Origin: WHSW01 sp963777775
GTDB lineage: Bacteria; Actinomycetota; Thermoleophilia; Solirubrobacterales; 70-9
DNA length: 64,000 nucleotides
Direction: 5' to 3'
Assembly: GCA_963777775.1 (NCBI GenBank)
Contig: CAVZRL010000009.1
Location: forward strand, 992,001-1,056,000
Positions within the stretch are counted from its first letter, which is position 1, and each line of letters begins with the position of its first letter. This document shows positions 16,739 to 24,413 of this stretch, one piece after another. Made by a program: the position numbers and the translations under genes. Under the pieces are notes generated by a model. That model worked only from the letters and a program-made list of their open reading frames with translations, was not told the DNA's origin and searched no databases.

Positions 16739-17269
16739 ATGAGCGTGCACCGGTTGCGCATCGACCTGTTCGCCTTCGCCCTCGGCGCGCTTGCGCTGCT
16801 CACCCTCGCCTTCCTCGGCGCCCGCAACGGCGCGGCGCTGGTCATGTGCGCGCTCTGCCTCGCCGGCCTGCTCGGCGCCCGGCTCGCCGGGTTCCCGAAC
16901 CGGGCCCTGGTCCCGGTCGCGCTCGGGCTGGTCGTGATCCTGTGGATGGTCTGGATCGACCCGCCGGCGAGCTCGCACAGGACGAGCGCCCTCGCGCACG
17001 GCGCCGGCGGCGCGCTGCTGGGTTGGGCCCTGTCGGAGTACCTGCGCGGCCGCCTCGCGTGGCCGCTCTGGGCGCTCGGCGCGTTCGTCTGCGTCTTCGG
17101 GCTCACGGTCCTCTGGGAGCTCGGTGAGTATGTCGGCGATCGCGCGCTCGGCACCGCCCTGATCCCGTCGACCCGCGACTCCGCGGTCGACATTGTCTTC
17201 GGCACCGTCGGCGGCGCAGCGGCGGTGGCGCTTGCGGGCCTGCTCGCGCCGAGGAGCTCGCCCGGGTAG
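16739..17269 (+). CDS. Polytopic membrane protein of unknown function
   Basis: 176 residues with five or six hydrophobic helices. The segment LTVLWELGEYVGDRALGT followed by RDSAVDIVFGTVGGAAA recalls the WE...D-x2-D/N pattern of DUF2238 (YjdF-like) membrane proteins, but the match is from memory and weak. The start has a TACCCT box 7 bases upstream. The stop lies inside the -10 box of the SDR gene that follows. Confidence 0.6.
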   Translation: MSVHRLRIDLFAFALGALALLTLAFLGARNGAALVMCALCLAGLLGARLAGFPNRALVPVALGLVVILWMVWIDPPASSHRTSALAHGAGGALLGWALSEYLRGRLAWPLWALGAFVCVFGLTVLWELGEYVGDRALGTALIPSTRDSAVDIVFGTVGGAAAVALAGLLAPRSSPG

Positions 17270-17272
17270 CTT
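17267..17272 (+). promoter_or_regulatory. -10 box of a leaderless promoter for the SDR gene
   Basis: TAGCTT uses the TAG stop codon of the upstream gene and ends 7 bases before the GTG at 17280. This supports that start over longer versions of the frame. Confidence 0.45.
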
Positions 17273-17279
17273 CCCCGGC

Positions 17280-17996
17280 GTGGGCCAGCTCGACGGACGC
17301 GTGATCGCCGTCGCCGGCGCAGCCGGCGGACTCGGGCCCGTGGTCGCACGCCGGCTCGCCGACGCCGGAGCCTCGCTGGCGCTCACCGACGTCGACCCGG
17401 GCCGTCTCGATGCGCTGGTCACGGATCTCGGCCTCCCCGAGGAGCGGGTCGACGCCCGCGTTGCCGACCTGCTCGCCGAGGACGGCGCCGGAGAGTGGGC
17501 CGGCGCCCTCGGGCAGCGTTTCGAGCGCGTCGACGGCCTGCTTCATTTGGTCGGCGGCTGGCGCGGCGGCGAGCCGCTGGCCAGCGCTCCGCTGGCCGAC
17601 TACGAATGGCTGCACGACCTGCTCGTGCGGACCCTCCAACACGCGACGCGCGCCTTCTACGGAATGCTCAGCGAGAGCCCGCATGGGCGCTTCGTCCTCG
17701 TCTCCTCCTCGCAGGCGCAGAACCCGAGCGGAACCAACGCCGCCTACGCCGCCGCCAAGGCGGCGGCCGAGAGCTGGACCCTGGCGCTGGCCGAGTCGCT
17801 GCGCTCCGACGAGTCGGCGGCGACAGCGAACGTCCTCGTCGTCAACGCGATCCTGACCCCGCAGATGCGGGCGGAGAGCCCCGAGAAGCCGTTTCGCACC
17901 TTCACCTCGGCCGAGGACATCGCTGACGCGATCGCCTTCATCTGCTCCGACGCGGCGTCGAAGATGAACGGCAAGCGACTCCCGCTGCACCCGTGA
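17280..17996 (+). CDS. Short-chain dehydrogenase/reductase
   Basis: 238 residues. Rossmann fold with a Gly-rich loop GAAGGLG (a variant of TGxxxGxG), D following the second strand (LTDVD, which favours NAD), the central HLVGG strand, VSSS (catalytic Ser) and YAAAK (catalytic Tyr and Lys). The substrate is unknown. The GTG at 17280 is chosen because the fold starts at LDGRVIAVAG and a -10 box precedes it. The stop overlaps the start of the threonine aldolase gene by 4 bases (GTGA), which suggests the two act together. Confidence 0.85.
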   Translation: MGQLDGRVIAVAGAAGGLGPVVARRLADAGASLALTDVDPGRLDALVTDLGLPEERVDARVADLLAEDGAGEWAGALGQRFERVDGLLHLVGGWRGGEPLASAPLADYEWLHDLLVRTLQHATRAFYGMLSESPHGRFVLVSSSQAQNPSGTNAAYAAAKAAAESWTLALAESLRSDESAATANVLVVNAILTPQMRAESPEKPFRTFTSAEDIADAIAFICSDAASKMNGKRLPLHP

Positions 17997-19051
17997 GCAA
18001 CGCCGCCGAGCAGGCGAGCCTCGGGCGCGGCTTCGGCTCCGACAACCACGCCGGTGTCCACCCAGACGTCCTGGCCGCGATCGCCGCCGCCAACCAGGGC
18101 CACGCGGAGGCCTACGGCGCCGATCCGTGGACCGAGCGCGCCGAGGCCGTCTTCCGCCGCCATTTCGGCGCCCCTGCGCGTGCCTTCTACGTCTTCAACG
18201 GTTCGGGCGCCAACGTCGCCGCGATCGACGCCCTGACCGGGCCGCAGGAGGCGGTGATCTGCACCGACGTCGCCCACATGCACGTCGACGAGTGCGGCGC
18301 GCCGGAACGCGTTGCGGGGACGAAGCTGCTCACGGTCGCCCACCGCGCCGGCAAGCTCGACGCCGGCGACGTCGCGCGCTGGGAGGCACGCCGCGACGAC
18401 GAGCACCAGGCGCAGCCGCGGGTCGTCTCGATCACCCAGTCGACCGAGCTCGGAACCGTCTACACCGCCGACGAGACCCGCGCGATCGCCGACGCCGCGC
18501 ACGGCCTCGGCATGTATCTGCACGTCGACGGCGCCCGGCTTGCGAACGCCGCCGCGGCGCTCGGGCTGCCGCTGGCGGCGCTCACCACCGAGTCCGGAGT
18601 CGACGCGGTCTCCTTCGGAGGCACCAAGAACGGCCTGCTGGGCGGCGACGCCGTCGTCTTCTGCCGTCCCGAGCTCGGCGAGCGGTTCGCGTTCACGCGC
18701 AAGCAGCTGCTCCAGCTCGCATCGAAGATGCGCTTCGTCTCGGCCCAGTTCGAGGCCCTGCTCCACGGCGAGCTCTGGCTCGCGAACGCTCGCCACGCGA
18801 ACGCCATGGCTGCCCGGCTGGCCGCCGCCGTCGACCCGCTGGACGGGGTCGAGATCTCACACCCGGTCGAGGCCAATGCCGTCTTCGCCCGCCTGCCGCG
18901 CCCGGCGATCGACGAGCTGCTGCGCGAGCACCGGTTCTACGTCTGGGACGAGCATGCCGACGAGGTCCGGTGGATGTGTGCCTGGGACACGGCGCCGGAG
19001 GACGTCGACGGGTTCGCCGCCGCGGTCGCCACCGCTGTCGGCTCGACTTAG
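17993..19051 (+). CDS. Threonine aldolase / beta-eliminating lyase family PLP enzyme
   Basis: 352 residues. It probably cleaves L-threonine or L-allo-threonine to glycine and acetaldehyde. DNHAGVHP at the N-terminus, HVDGARLANAA (PLP-binding Asp and Arg) and SFGGTKNG (Schiff-base Lys) are the low-specificity threonine aldolase pattern. It is translationally coupled to the SDR upstream. The stop shares TTAG with the stop of the convergent GGDEF gene. Confidence 0.87.
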   Translation: MSNAAEQASLGRGFGSDNHAGVHPDVLAAIAAANQGHAEAYGADPWTERAEAVFRRHFGAPARAFYVFNGSGANVAAIDALTGPQEAVICTDVAHMHVDECGAPERVAGTKLLTVAHRAGKLDAGDVARWEARRDDEHQAQPRVVSITQSTELGTVYTADETRAIADAAHGLGMYLHVDGARLANAAAALGLPLAALTTESGVDAVSFGGTKNGLLGGDAVVFCRPELGERFAFTRKQLLQLASKMRFVSAQFEALLHGELWLANARHANAMAARLAAAVDPLDGVEISHPVEANAVFARLPRPAIDELLREHRFYVWDEHADEVRWMCAWDTAPEDVDGFAAAVATAVGST

Positions 19052-19575
19052 CGCCGGCGTCCGCGACGCACGTGAGGTGGCCCGGCGCGCCCGCCGCCGG
19101 CCCGCTTGTGCTCGTACATCGCCTGGTCGGCCTGCCAGAGCAAGACGTCGAGGTTGTCGACCTCGTCGGCGTTGGCAACCGCGACCCCGACGCTGATCGC
19201 GAGCCCGAACGGGCGGTCGGATCGGCTCGCCCGCGAGATCACGGTCGAGATCTGATCGCGCAGCGCCTCGGCGGGGTGGGTGCCGGAAGGGCGCAGCAGC
19301 CCCAGCTCGTCGCCGCCGAGCCGGCCGATCACGTCGCCCTCACGGGACAGCGCCTCGAGAGCCGCGGCGGCCTCGCGGATCAGCTCGCTGCCTGCGTGGT
19401 GGCCGTAGGTCTCGTTGACGTAGCCGAGTCGGTCGAGGTCGATGACGACCGTGGTGCACTCGCCGCCGCGCTCGGCGACAGCGGCGAACACCCGCTGGGC
19501 CTGCTCGAAGAACCCGCGGCGGTTGGCGAGCCCGGTCAGCTCGTCCGTGTAGCTGTGAGCCGCCTTGACGCTCAT
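19048..19575 (-). CDS. Short stand-alone GGDEF-domain protein (putative diguanylate cyclase)
   Basis: 175 residues, almost only a GGDEF domain: YTDELTGLANRRGFFE, VIDLDRLGYVNETYGHHAG, then RLGGDELGLL. The signature is GGDEL instead of GGDEF. A product-inhibition I-site (REGD, five residues before GGD) is intact, so c-di-GMP synthesis is plausible but not certain. No sensor or membrane domain is present. The ATG at 19575 is chosen because GGGAGGAG precedes it and everything upstream in frame is not protein-like. Confidence 0.82.
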   Translation of the reverse strand: MSVKAAHSYTDELTGLANRRGFFEQAQRVFAAVAERGGECTTVVIDLDRLGYVNETYGHHAGSELIREAAAALEALSREGDVIGRLGGDELGLLRPSGTHPAEALRDQISTVISRASRSDRPFGLAISVGVAVANADEVDNLDVLLWQADQAMYEHKRAGGGRAGPPHVRRGRRR

Positions 19576-19639
19576 CCGCTCCTCCCATCGGCGTCTCGAC
19601 GCCGGGGCTTGAGCAGTGACCGAGGCGGACGATCGGCGA

Positions 19640-19645
19640 TAGATT
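19640..19645 (+). promoter_or_regulatory. -10 box of a leaderless promoter for the hydrolase
   Basis: TAGATT ends 6 bases before the GTG at 19652. GTGACC at 19616-19621, with an 18-base spacer, could be a weak -35. Confidence 0.45.
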
Positions 19646-19651
19646 GGCCGG

Positions 19652-20731
19652 GTGATCAGGGGCATGCTGGACTCGGCGGTGGCCCTGCTCGCCCGCCTGA
19701 TTCCGCGTTTGCCGGCGCAGCTGCTGCGCGCGCTCGCCGGCCGGCCAATCGAGCGCGATGGCCAGCGGCTCGACCCCCAGATGCAAGTCGCCTTGCGGCT
19801 CGAGAGGCTGGCGGGTGAATGGCGACCCGAACCGGTCGCCGAAGCCCGCGCACGCCGGCGCCGCGACGCCCGGGTCTTCGGCGGTCCGCGGATCATGCTC
19901 GAGCGCACCGAGGAGATCGACCTGACCGGGCCCGCGGGCCCGATCCGGTCGCGGCTCTTCGTGCCCCCCGGCGCGCGGCCGCCACTGCTCGTCTACTTCC
20001 ACGGCGGCGGGCACGTGATCTGCGATCTCGACACCCACGACCAGCCGTGCCGGTTTCTCGCCCGCGAGATCCCGGCCTTGGTGCTTTCGGTCGACTACCG
20101 GCTCGGCCCCGAGCACGGCTTCCCGGCCGCAGTCGACGACGCGCTCGCCGCTCACGCGTGGGCGCACGCGCACGCCGAGCGGCTCGGGGCCGACCCAGAC
20201 CGCGTCGCGGTCGCCGGCGACAGCGCCGGCGGCAACCTGGCGGCGGTCGTCGCCCAGCTCGCGATGGCCGGCGACGGGCCGGTGCCGGCGCACCAGGCCC
20301 TGATTTACCCGGTGATCGACTACTCGGTGGAGCGCCCGTCCTACGAGCTCTTCGCTGAGGGCTTCTTCCTCACCCGCTCGGAGATGCACTGGTTTCGCGA
20401 CAACTACCTGAGCGACGAGGCGGACCGGCGTGACCCCCGGGTCTCGCCGATCCTCGCCCCCGACCTGGCGGGATTGGCGCCGGCGCACGTCGTCACCTGC
20501 GGCTTCGACCCGTTGCGGGACGAGGGCGAGGACTACGCCGCCCGGCTGCGCGAAGCCGGCGTGCCGACCACGTTGCAGCGCGAGCGCGACCTCATCCACG
20601 GCTTCGTCAACGCAGCCGGCCTCGGCGGCCGGGCGGGCGAGGCGACGGCGGCGATCGCGGCGGCGATCCGGACTGCGCTCGCCACCCGCCCCGGCACCCC
20701 AGCGGCTACGCTGACGAGCCCGCCCGGATAG
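19652..20731 (+). CDS. Alpha/beta hydrolase of the hormone-sensitive-lipase (HSL) type
   Basis: 359 residues. Probable carboxylesterase/lipase: oxyanion-hole motif HGGG (YFHGGGHVICD), nucleophile elbow GDSAGG, catalytic Asp in GFDPLRDEG and His in LIHGFVN. An N-terminal helical cap of about 80 residues precedes the core, and no signal peptide is evident. The stop codon TAG (20729-20731) is made from bases 8-10 of the following tRNA-Thr, so the reading frame overlaps the tRNA by 10 bases. The tRNA -10 box also lies inside this gene. Confidence 0.88.
   Translation: MIRGMLDSAVALLARLIPRLPAQLLRALAGRPIERDGQRLDPQMQVALRLERLAGEWRPEPVAEARARRRRDARVFGGPRIMLERTEEIDLTGPAGPIRSRLFVPPGARPPLLVYFHGGGHVICDLDTHDQPCRFLAREIPALVLSVDYRLGPEHGFPAAVDDALAAHAWAHAHAERLGADPDRVAVAGDSAGGNLAAVVAQLAMAGDGPVPAHQALIYPVIDYSVERPSYELFAEGFFLTRSEMHWFRDNYLSDEADRRDPRVSPILAPDLAGLAPAHVVTCGFDPLRDEGEDYAARLREAGVPTTLQRERDLIHGFVNAAGLGGRAGEATAAIAAAIRTALATRPGTPAATLTSPPG
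20707..20712 (+). promoter_or_regulatory. -10 box for tRNA-Thr(GGT)
   Basis: TACGCT, 9 bases before the tRNA 5' end and inside the 3' end of the hydrolase gene. Confidence 0.4.
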
Positions 20732-20794
20732 CTCAGTTGGTAGAGCACCTCCATGGTAAGGAGGGGGTCACGAGTTCGAGTCTCGTTCCGGGCT
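20722..20794 (+). tRNA. tRNA-Thr (anticodon GGT)
   Basis: 73 nt. The acceptor stem GCCCGGA/TCCGGGC is perfect with discriminator T. The anticodon stem CCTCC/GGAGG holds loop ATGGTAA (anticodon GGT, reads ACC/ACT). The T arm has GAGTTCGAGTCTC. CCA is not encoded. With the CGT isoacceptor at 4563 this makes two Thr tRNAs in the window. Confidence 0.96.
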
Positions 20795-20889
20795 CTCGCC
20801 GGACTGTCGGAGTAGGGCTCTCTTAGAGGTTCAGACGGTTGCCGTCAGTCGCTGGCGCTCGGCATGTCGACTGCGCTCATCTCAAGAAC

Positions 20890-22728
20890 TCAGGTTGCCC
20901 AGACGGCCCCGCGCGACAGCGACTTCTGCACAGCGGCGACCTCGCGGAATGCATCGCGCAGGTACCGCCGCGTGAGCTCTGAAAGCTCCTCCGGGTCGAG
21001 ATAGTCATTTGGCTCGTCTCCCAGCTCGAGCTGCTGAACCTGGTGCTCGAGCCGGAGCGCAGTGAACAGGTCGTAGGCCTCCTCGAGCGTCCGGGCATGT
21101 GCGGGCTCGATCGCCCCGAGCTCGGACGCCGCCCGCAGCCGCTCGATCGTCGCCGTGACCTTGGCGCCGGCCTTCAGTGCCCCGAAGCGGGCGATATCGA
21201 CGACGGGAAGCAGTCCGCCGTGCTTGATGTCGAAGGTCCCGCTGTGCTCGCCGGAGCTCTCGACCACGATGTTGCCCCTGAACCCGGTCGGGAGCTTCGG
21301 CGCCAGTGCAAGACGGAGCATCGATGGCAACAGCGTGGCGCGATTTGCCGGCTCCAGCAGGATCGCCCGCGGGTCCAGCTCCGCTGGCCCGTAAACCGTG
21401 CGGCCGTCGAGCAGGATCGAGGTCGCGATCAGGACCTTTTCGTCGCCCGGGTTCTGCAGCCAATGCCCGATCGACCGGCGCCATGCGCCCATCGAGCTGG
21501 CAGAGAAATCACCGGACGCCGTCACACCGTGTGGATCGAGACGCCAGCCAACGACCCGGATGCAGTCATCTACGTCGGCGGCGATCGTCCGCATGTAGTC
21601 CACAACCCGATGCTCGGACTCGTCCTCCCAGGCCATCCCCGAGTCGACGTCGGAAGAGGGCACGGTCTCCCGTCTGCCGTGGCTGCCCAGCGCAAGCCAG
21701 GCGAACTCCACCGGTGTCGTGCCCTTGGACGCGATCGCCAGCTCGATCATGCGCCGGATCAGCGCGTCGGCGACGACCGAGATCACGCGGCCGATCTGCT
21801 GGGGAGGGAGCTTGGTGGCATGCAGCGCGACCACTGTGGAGCGCAGCCGCTGCGCCGCCTCACTCAGCTCCCCCTTGTCCCGCGCCCGCCCGATCTCGCG
21901 CCGAAGCGCAAAGGGCGTGCGTGCCTCGGCGGCCACCAGGTCGATGCCGCCGAGCACTCCGAGCAACTCGCCCCTGGGGGAGAGGACGCCAACCTGGCGG
22001 ACGTCGCGGTCGAGCATCGCCAGCATCACGTCAGCGCCTGCAGCGTCCGCATCGACGGTGGTCAACGGCCCCGATACGACCTCGCCGACTGGCGCGTCTA
22101 CCGACATCCCCTCAGCCACAACCCGGGAGCGCAGGTCGCCGTCCGTGACGATTCCCAGCGCTCCGTTCTCCGCCCGTACGATCATCGAGTTGACGCTCTC
22201 CTCCGACATCAGCCGGGCCACCTCGCGAAGGGGCCGATCCGGCGCGCAGGTCACCGGCTCGCGACGTATCAGGGCCCTGGCCGGCTGCTGTGTCATTTCG
22301 GCGCTGGCGATGTCGGCCTCGGCGGCCGCGCCTCCCGGCTCGCCACGCTGCAGCAACGACCGCGTCAGATACGACAGGCTCGATCGCCGCGCCAGCAGCG
22401 GGATCACATCGGAAGCGGCCATCGAATAGCAGCGGCTGTCCTCCTGGGCGCGCGCCTCGAATCCGAACGGCAGACCCGAGAGCATCGAGGGGTGTCCAAA
22501 GAGCTCCCCCTCTCCGAGCACGTCGAGGACCCGGCTGCCGTCGACCAACTCGATCGCCCCTCGGCGCACCACCAGGACCCTGCCCTGAGACCGCTCGCCC
22601 TGCTTGAAGATCGTGGCCCCCGCCTCGAAGACCTCCACTTCCACCCGCTCGGCAAGCCGCTCCAAGGCCTCCTCGTCGAGTCCGCTGAACGGGTCAACGG
22701 TTCTCAGGAACTCCGCGGTGTCGTGCAT
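20890..22728 (-). CDS. cNMP-binding / CBS / DUF294 nucleotidyltransferase-like protein
   Basis: 612 residues. An N-terminal cyclic-nucleotide-binding fold (about 8-125: FKQGERSQGRVLVVRRG, LGEGELFG) is followed by a CBS pair (about 150-270), a GlnD-like nucleotidyltransferase domain (GSHGRRE then SSDVD, about 348-365) and a DUF294 C-terminal helical domain (about 470-600). The layout matches proteins annotated as putative signal-transduction nucleotidyltransferases; the real substrate is unknown. In the cNMP pocket the usual GE...RxA motif is altered (GHPSML...FGFEARA), so cAMP binding is doubtful. GAGG lies 8 bases upstream of the ATG. The 95 bases on its 3' side, up to tRNA-Thr, hold nothing recognisable. 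Confidence 0.85.
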   Translation of the reverse strand: MHDTAEFLRTVDPFSGLDEEALERLAERVEVEVFEAGATIFKQGERSQGRVLVVRRGAIELVDGSRVLDVLGEGELFGHPSMLSGLPFGFEARAQEDSRCYSMAASDVIPLLARRSSLSYLTRSLLQRGEPGGAAAEADIASAEMTQQPARALIRREPVTCAPDRPLREVARLMSEESVNSMIVRAENGALGIVTDGDLRSRVVAEGMSVDAPVGEVVSGPLTTVDADAAGADVMLAMLDRDVRQVGVLSPRGELLGVLGGIDLVAAEARTPFALRREIGRARDKGELSEAAQRLRSTVVALHATKLPPQQIGRVISVVADALIRRMIELAIASKGTTPVEFAWLALGSHGRRETVPSSDVDSGMAWEDESEHRVVDYMRTIAADVDDCIRVVGWRLDPHGVTASGDFSASSMGAWRRSIGHWLQNPGDEKVLIATSILLDGRTVYGPAELDPRAILLEPANRATLLPSMLRLALAPKLPTGFRGNIVVESSGEHSGTFDIKHGGLLPVVDIARFGALKAGAKVTATIERLRAASELGAIEPAHARTLEEAYDLFTALRLEHQVQQLELGDEPNDYLDPEELSELTRRYLRDAFREVAAVQKSLSRGAVWAT

Positions 22729-22900
22729 GCGGCCTACCTCACTGGGGGACCGACATCCAGAACCTAAACGCCATCGACTGCACGTGCAAGCCCGCGCACT
22801 CGAGTGGCCGACCGTTTCTGTTCGGCTCCGAGATAGGTATCGAGAAGACCAGCGGCCTCCGCCGCCGAACTGGCATCAGGCGTCCGTAGTGGTCTAGCGC

Positions 22901-22906
22901 TATCCT
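22901..22906 (+). promoter_or_regulatory. -10 box of the rpmG-secE-nusG promoter
   Basis: TATCCT about 90 bases upstream of rpmG. It resembles the other r-protein -10 boxes here (TATCTT, TATAGT, TACCAT, TAGCAT). The rest of 22729-22900 shows no gene and no tRNA-Trp, which often sits before secE in other bacteria. Confidence 0.4.
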
Positions 22907-22921
22907 TGCGCCGTCCTCGTG

Positions 22922-22959
22922 CCTCGCCCCGATTCCGGAGCGCGGCGGAGGTCTTTTTT
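22922..22959 (+). terminator. Terminator-like hairpin in the rpmG leader (possible attenuator)
   Basis: CCTCGCC (22922-22928) pairs with GGCGGAGG (22944-22951) with one bulged G, and is followed at once by TCTTTTTTC. It lies between the -10 box and rpmG, so it would terminate or attenuate transcription into the operon it precedes. Confidence 0.4.
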
Positions 22960-22998
22960 CTGTCGGGCCCCGGCAGCCCCGAGTGACCAGAGGAGCAG

Positions 22999-23163
22999 AT
23001 GGCTCGCGGAGACGTCCGAATCGCTGTCACGCTCGCTTGCGAGGAGTGCAAGCGGCGCAACTACCAGACCAACAAGTCGCGGCGCAACACGCCCGACCGA
23101 ATCGAGATGCGCAAGTACTGCCGCTGGTGTGGCCATCACACCGCCCACAAGGAGACCCGCTAG
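22999..23163 (+). CDS. rpmG: 50S ribosomal protein bL33
   Basis: 54 residues. Large-subunit protein near the E site. It is the zinc-binding form, with C14/C17 (CEEC) and C41/C44 (CRWC). GGAG lies upstream of the ATG. It is the first gene of the rpmG-secE-nusG run, the usual actinobacterial position. Confidence 0.93.
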   Translation: MARGDVRIAVTLACEECKRRNYQTNKSRRNTPDRIEMRKYCRWCGHHTAHKETR

Positions 23164-23173
23164 CCGGGCGGCC

Positions 23174-23758
23174 GTGGCGAAGACCCGTGCACAGCGCAAG
23201 GCCGAGCAGCGTCGGCGCCGGGCGGAGCTGGAGCGCAAGGGCATCGACCCGCTCGCCGAGGAGTCGCGCGCCCAGCACGACACCCAGGTTCCGGAGACTG
23301 CCGACGTCGCCGAGGCCGAGTTGGCCGAGCGGGGGGTCGATCTGGAGGCGCTCAAGCACGCGCCGGAGCTCGACGTCGAGCCTCAAGTCGAGGCCGACGC
23401 GGAGGCCGACGCCGAGCCCCCGGCGCCCGCCCCCTCGCGCGCCGACGTCGGGGCACCCGAGCCGCCGGCCGACAAGCTCTCCCGCCGCGCCCGCCGCGCG
23501 GAGGAGCGCGAGCGCAAGCAGCGGGCCAAGGAGTCCGAGCGCCGCCGGGCGCCCAAGGAGGCGCCGGTCGAGCGCCAGCGCGGCGGGGTGCTCGGCTTCC
23601 TCGCCTCCTGCTGGGCCGAGCTCAAGCGAGTCCAGTGGCCCGACCGTGAGACGCTGATCCAGGCCTCGGCGATCACGCTGATCTTCATCGCGGTCATGGC
23701 CGCCTACCTCGGTGTCCTCGACGCGATCTTCAACTGGCTGGTGCAGCGGATCCTCTGA
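23174..23758 (+). CDS. secE: Preprotein translocase subunit SecE with long N-terminal extension
   Basis: 194 residues. The SecE core is the last 60: LASCWAELKRVQWPDRETL and one transmembrane helix (about 166-186), which clamps SecY. Residues 1-130 are an added low-complexity region: basic (RKAEQRRRRAELERKG), then acidic, then basic again. Bacterial single-helix SecE is often 60-120 residues, though actinobacterial ones can carry charged extensions. The GTG 10 bases after rpmG is the furthest plausible start; no clear Shine-Dalgarno is present and a later start cannot be excluded. Confidence 0.88.
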   Translation: MAKTRAQRKAEQRRRRAELERKGIDPLAEESRAQHDTQVPETADVAEAELAERGVDLEALKHAPELDVEPQVEADAEADAEPPAPAPSRADVGAPEPPADKLSRRARRAEERERKQRAKESERRRAPKEAPVERQRGGVLGFLASCWAELKRVQWPDRETLIQASAITLIFIAVMAAYLGVLDAIFNWLVQRIL

Positions 23759-23808
23759 GCGCCACCGCCAGGCCCACCCCCGACACGAAGCAAGGACTGA
23801 CTACCCCG

Positions 23809-24330
23809 ATGTTCCGCTGGTACGTGATCAACACATACTCCGGCCACGAAAAGAAGGTCAAGGCCAACCTCGAGCACCGGGTCGAGACGATGGGCGCGCG
23901 CCAGCGCGTGCGCCAGGTGGTCGTCCCGACCGAACAGGTATCCGAGCTCAAGGACGGTCAGCGGGTCTCGGTTGAGAAGCGCACGATGCCCGGCTACGTG
24001 CTGGTCAACATGGAGATGACCGACGACGCCTGGAACCTGGTCAAGAACACTCCCGGGGTGACCGGCTTCGTCGGCTCGCGCAACAAGCCGATCCCGCTCT
24101 CCCAGCCCGAGGTCGACCGGCTCATGCACCGCGAAACCGCCGAGCGCCCGCGCGCGCACGCGCAGTTCGAGGTCGGCGAGTCGGTGAAGGTGATCTCGGG
24201 GCCGATGTCCGACTTCTCGGGCGAGATCGCCGAGATCAACGAGGACGCGCAGCGGCTCAAGATCCTGGTCTCGATCTTCGGCCGCGAGACCCCGGTGGAG
24301 GTTGGCTACGACCAGGTAAAGAAGATCTGA
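23809..24330 (+). CDS. nusG: Transcription termination/antitermination factor NusG
   Basis: 173 residues. The NGN domain starts RWYVINTYSGHEKKV and includes MPGYVLVNMEM. The KOW domain at the C-terminus contains VKVISGPMSDFSGEIAEIN. It binds RNA polymerase and links it to Rho or to the ribosome (S10). There is no N-terminal acidic extension of the kind seen in many actinobacteria. Two small hairpins follow before rplK. Confidence 0.96.
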   Translation: MFRWYVINTYSGHEKKVKANLEHRVETMGARQRVRQVVVPTEQVSELKDGQRVSVEKRTMPGYVLVNMEMTDDAWNLVKNTPGVTGFVGSRNKPIPLSQPEVDRLMHRETAERPRAHAQFEVGESVKVISGPMSDFSGEIAEINEDAQRLKILVSIFGRETPVEVGYDQVKKI

Positions 24331-24376
24331 GGAGCTTTAGCTCCGAAAGCAGCATGTAAGGGCGCCGCAGGCGCCC
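24331..24376 (+). other. Two tandem hairpins between nusG and rplK
   Basis: GGAGC-TTTA-GCTCC (24331-24344) and the perfect 7-bp stem GGGCGCC-GCA-GGCGCCC (24360-24376). Neither is followed by a T-tract, so they are more likely RNA-processing, stability or translational elements than terminators. A TAACCT box (24399-24404), 9 bases before the rplK ATG, could be a separate start point. Confidence 0.55.
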
Positions 24377-24413
24377 GCAAGTAATTCAACGAACTACGTA
24401 ACCTCCGATCCCG

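Noticed and set aside
22729..22998. tRNA-Trp upstream of secE
   Set aside because: Expected from other genomes, but no cloverleaf or TTCGA T-arm is found in this gap.
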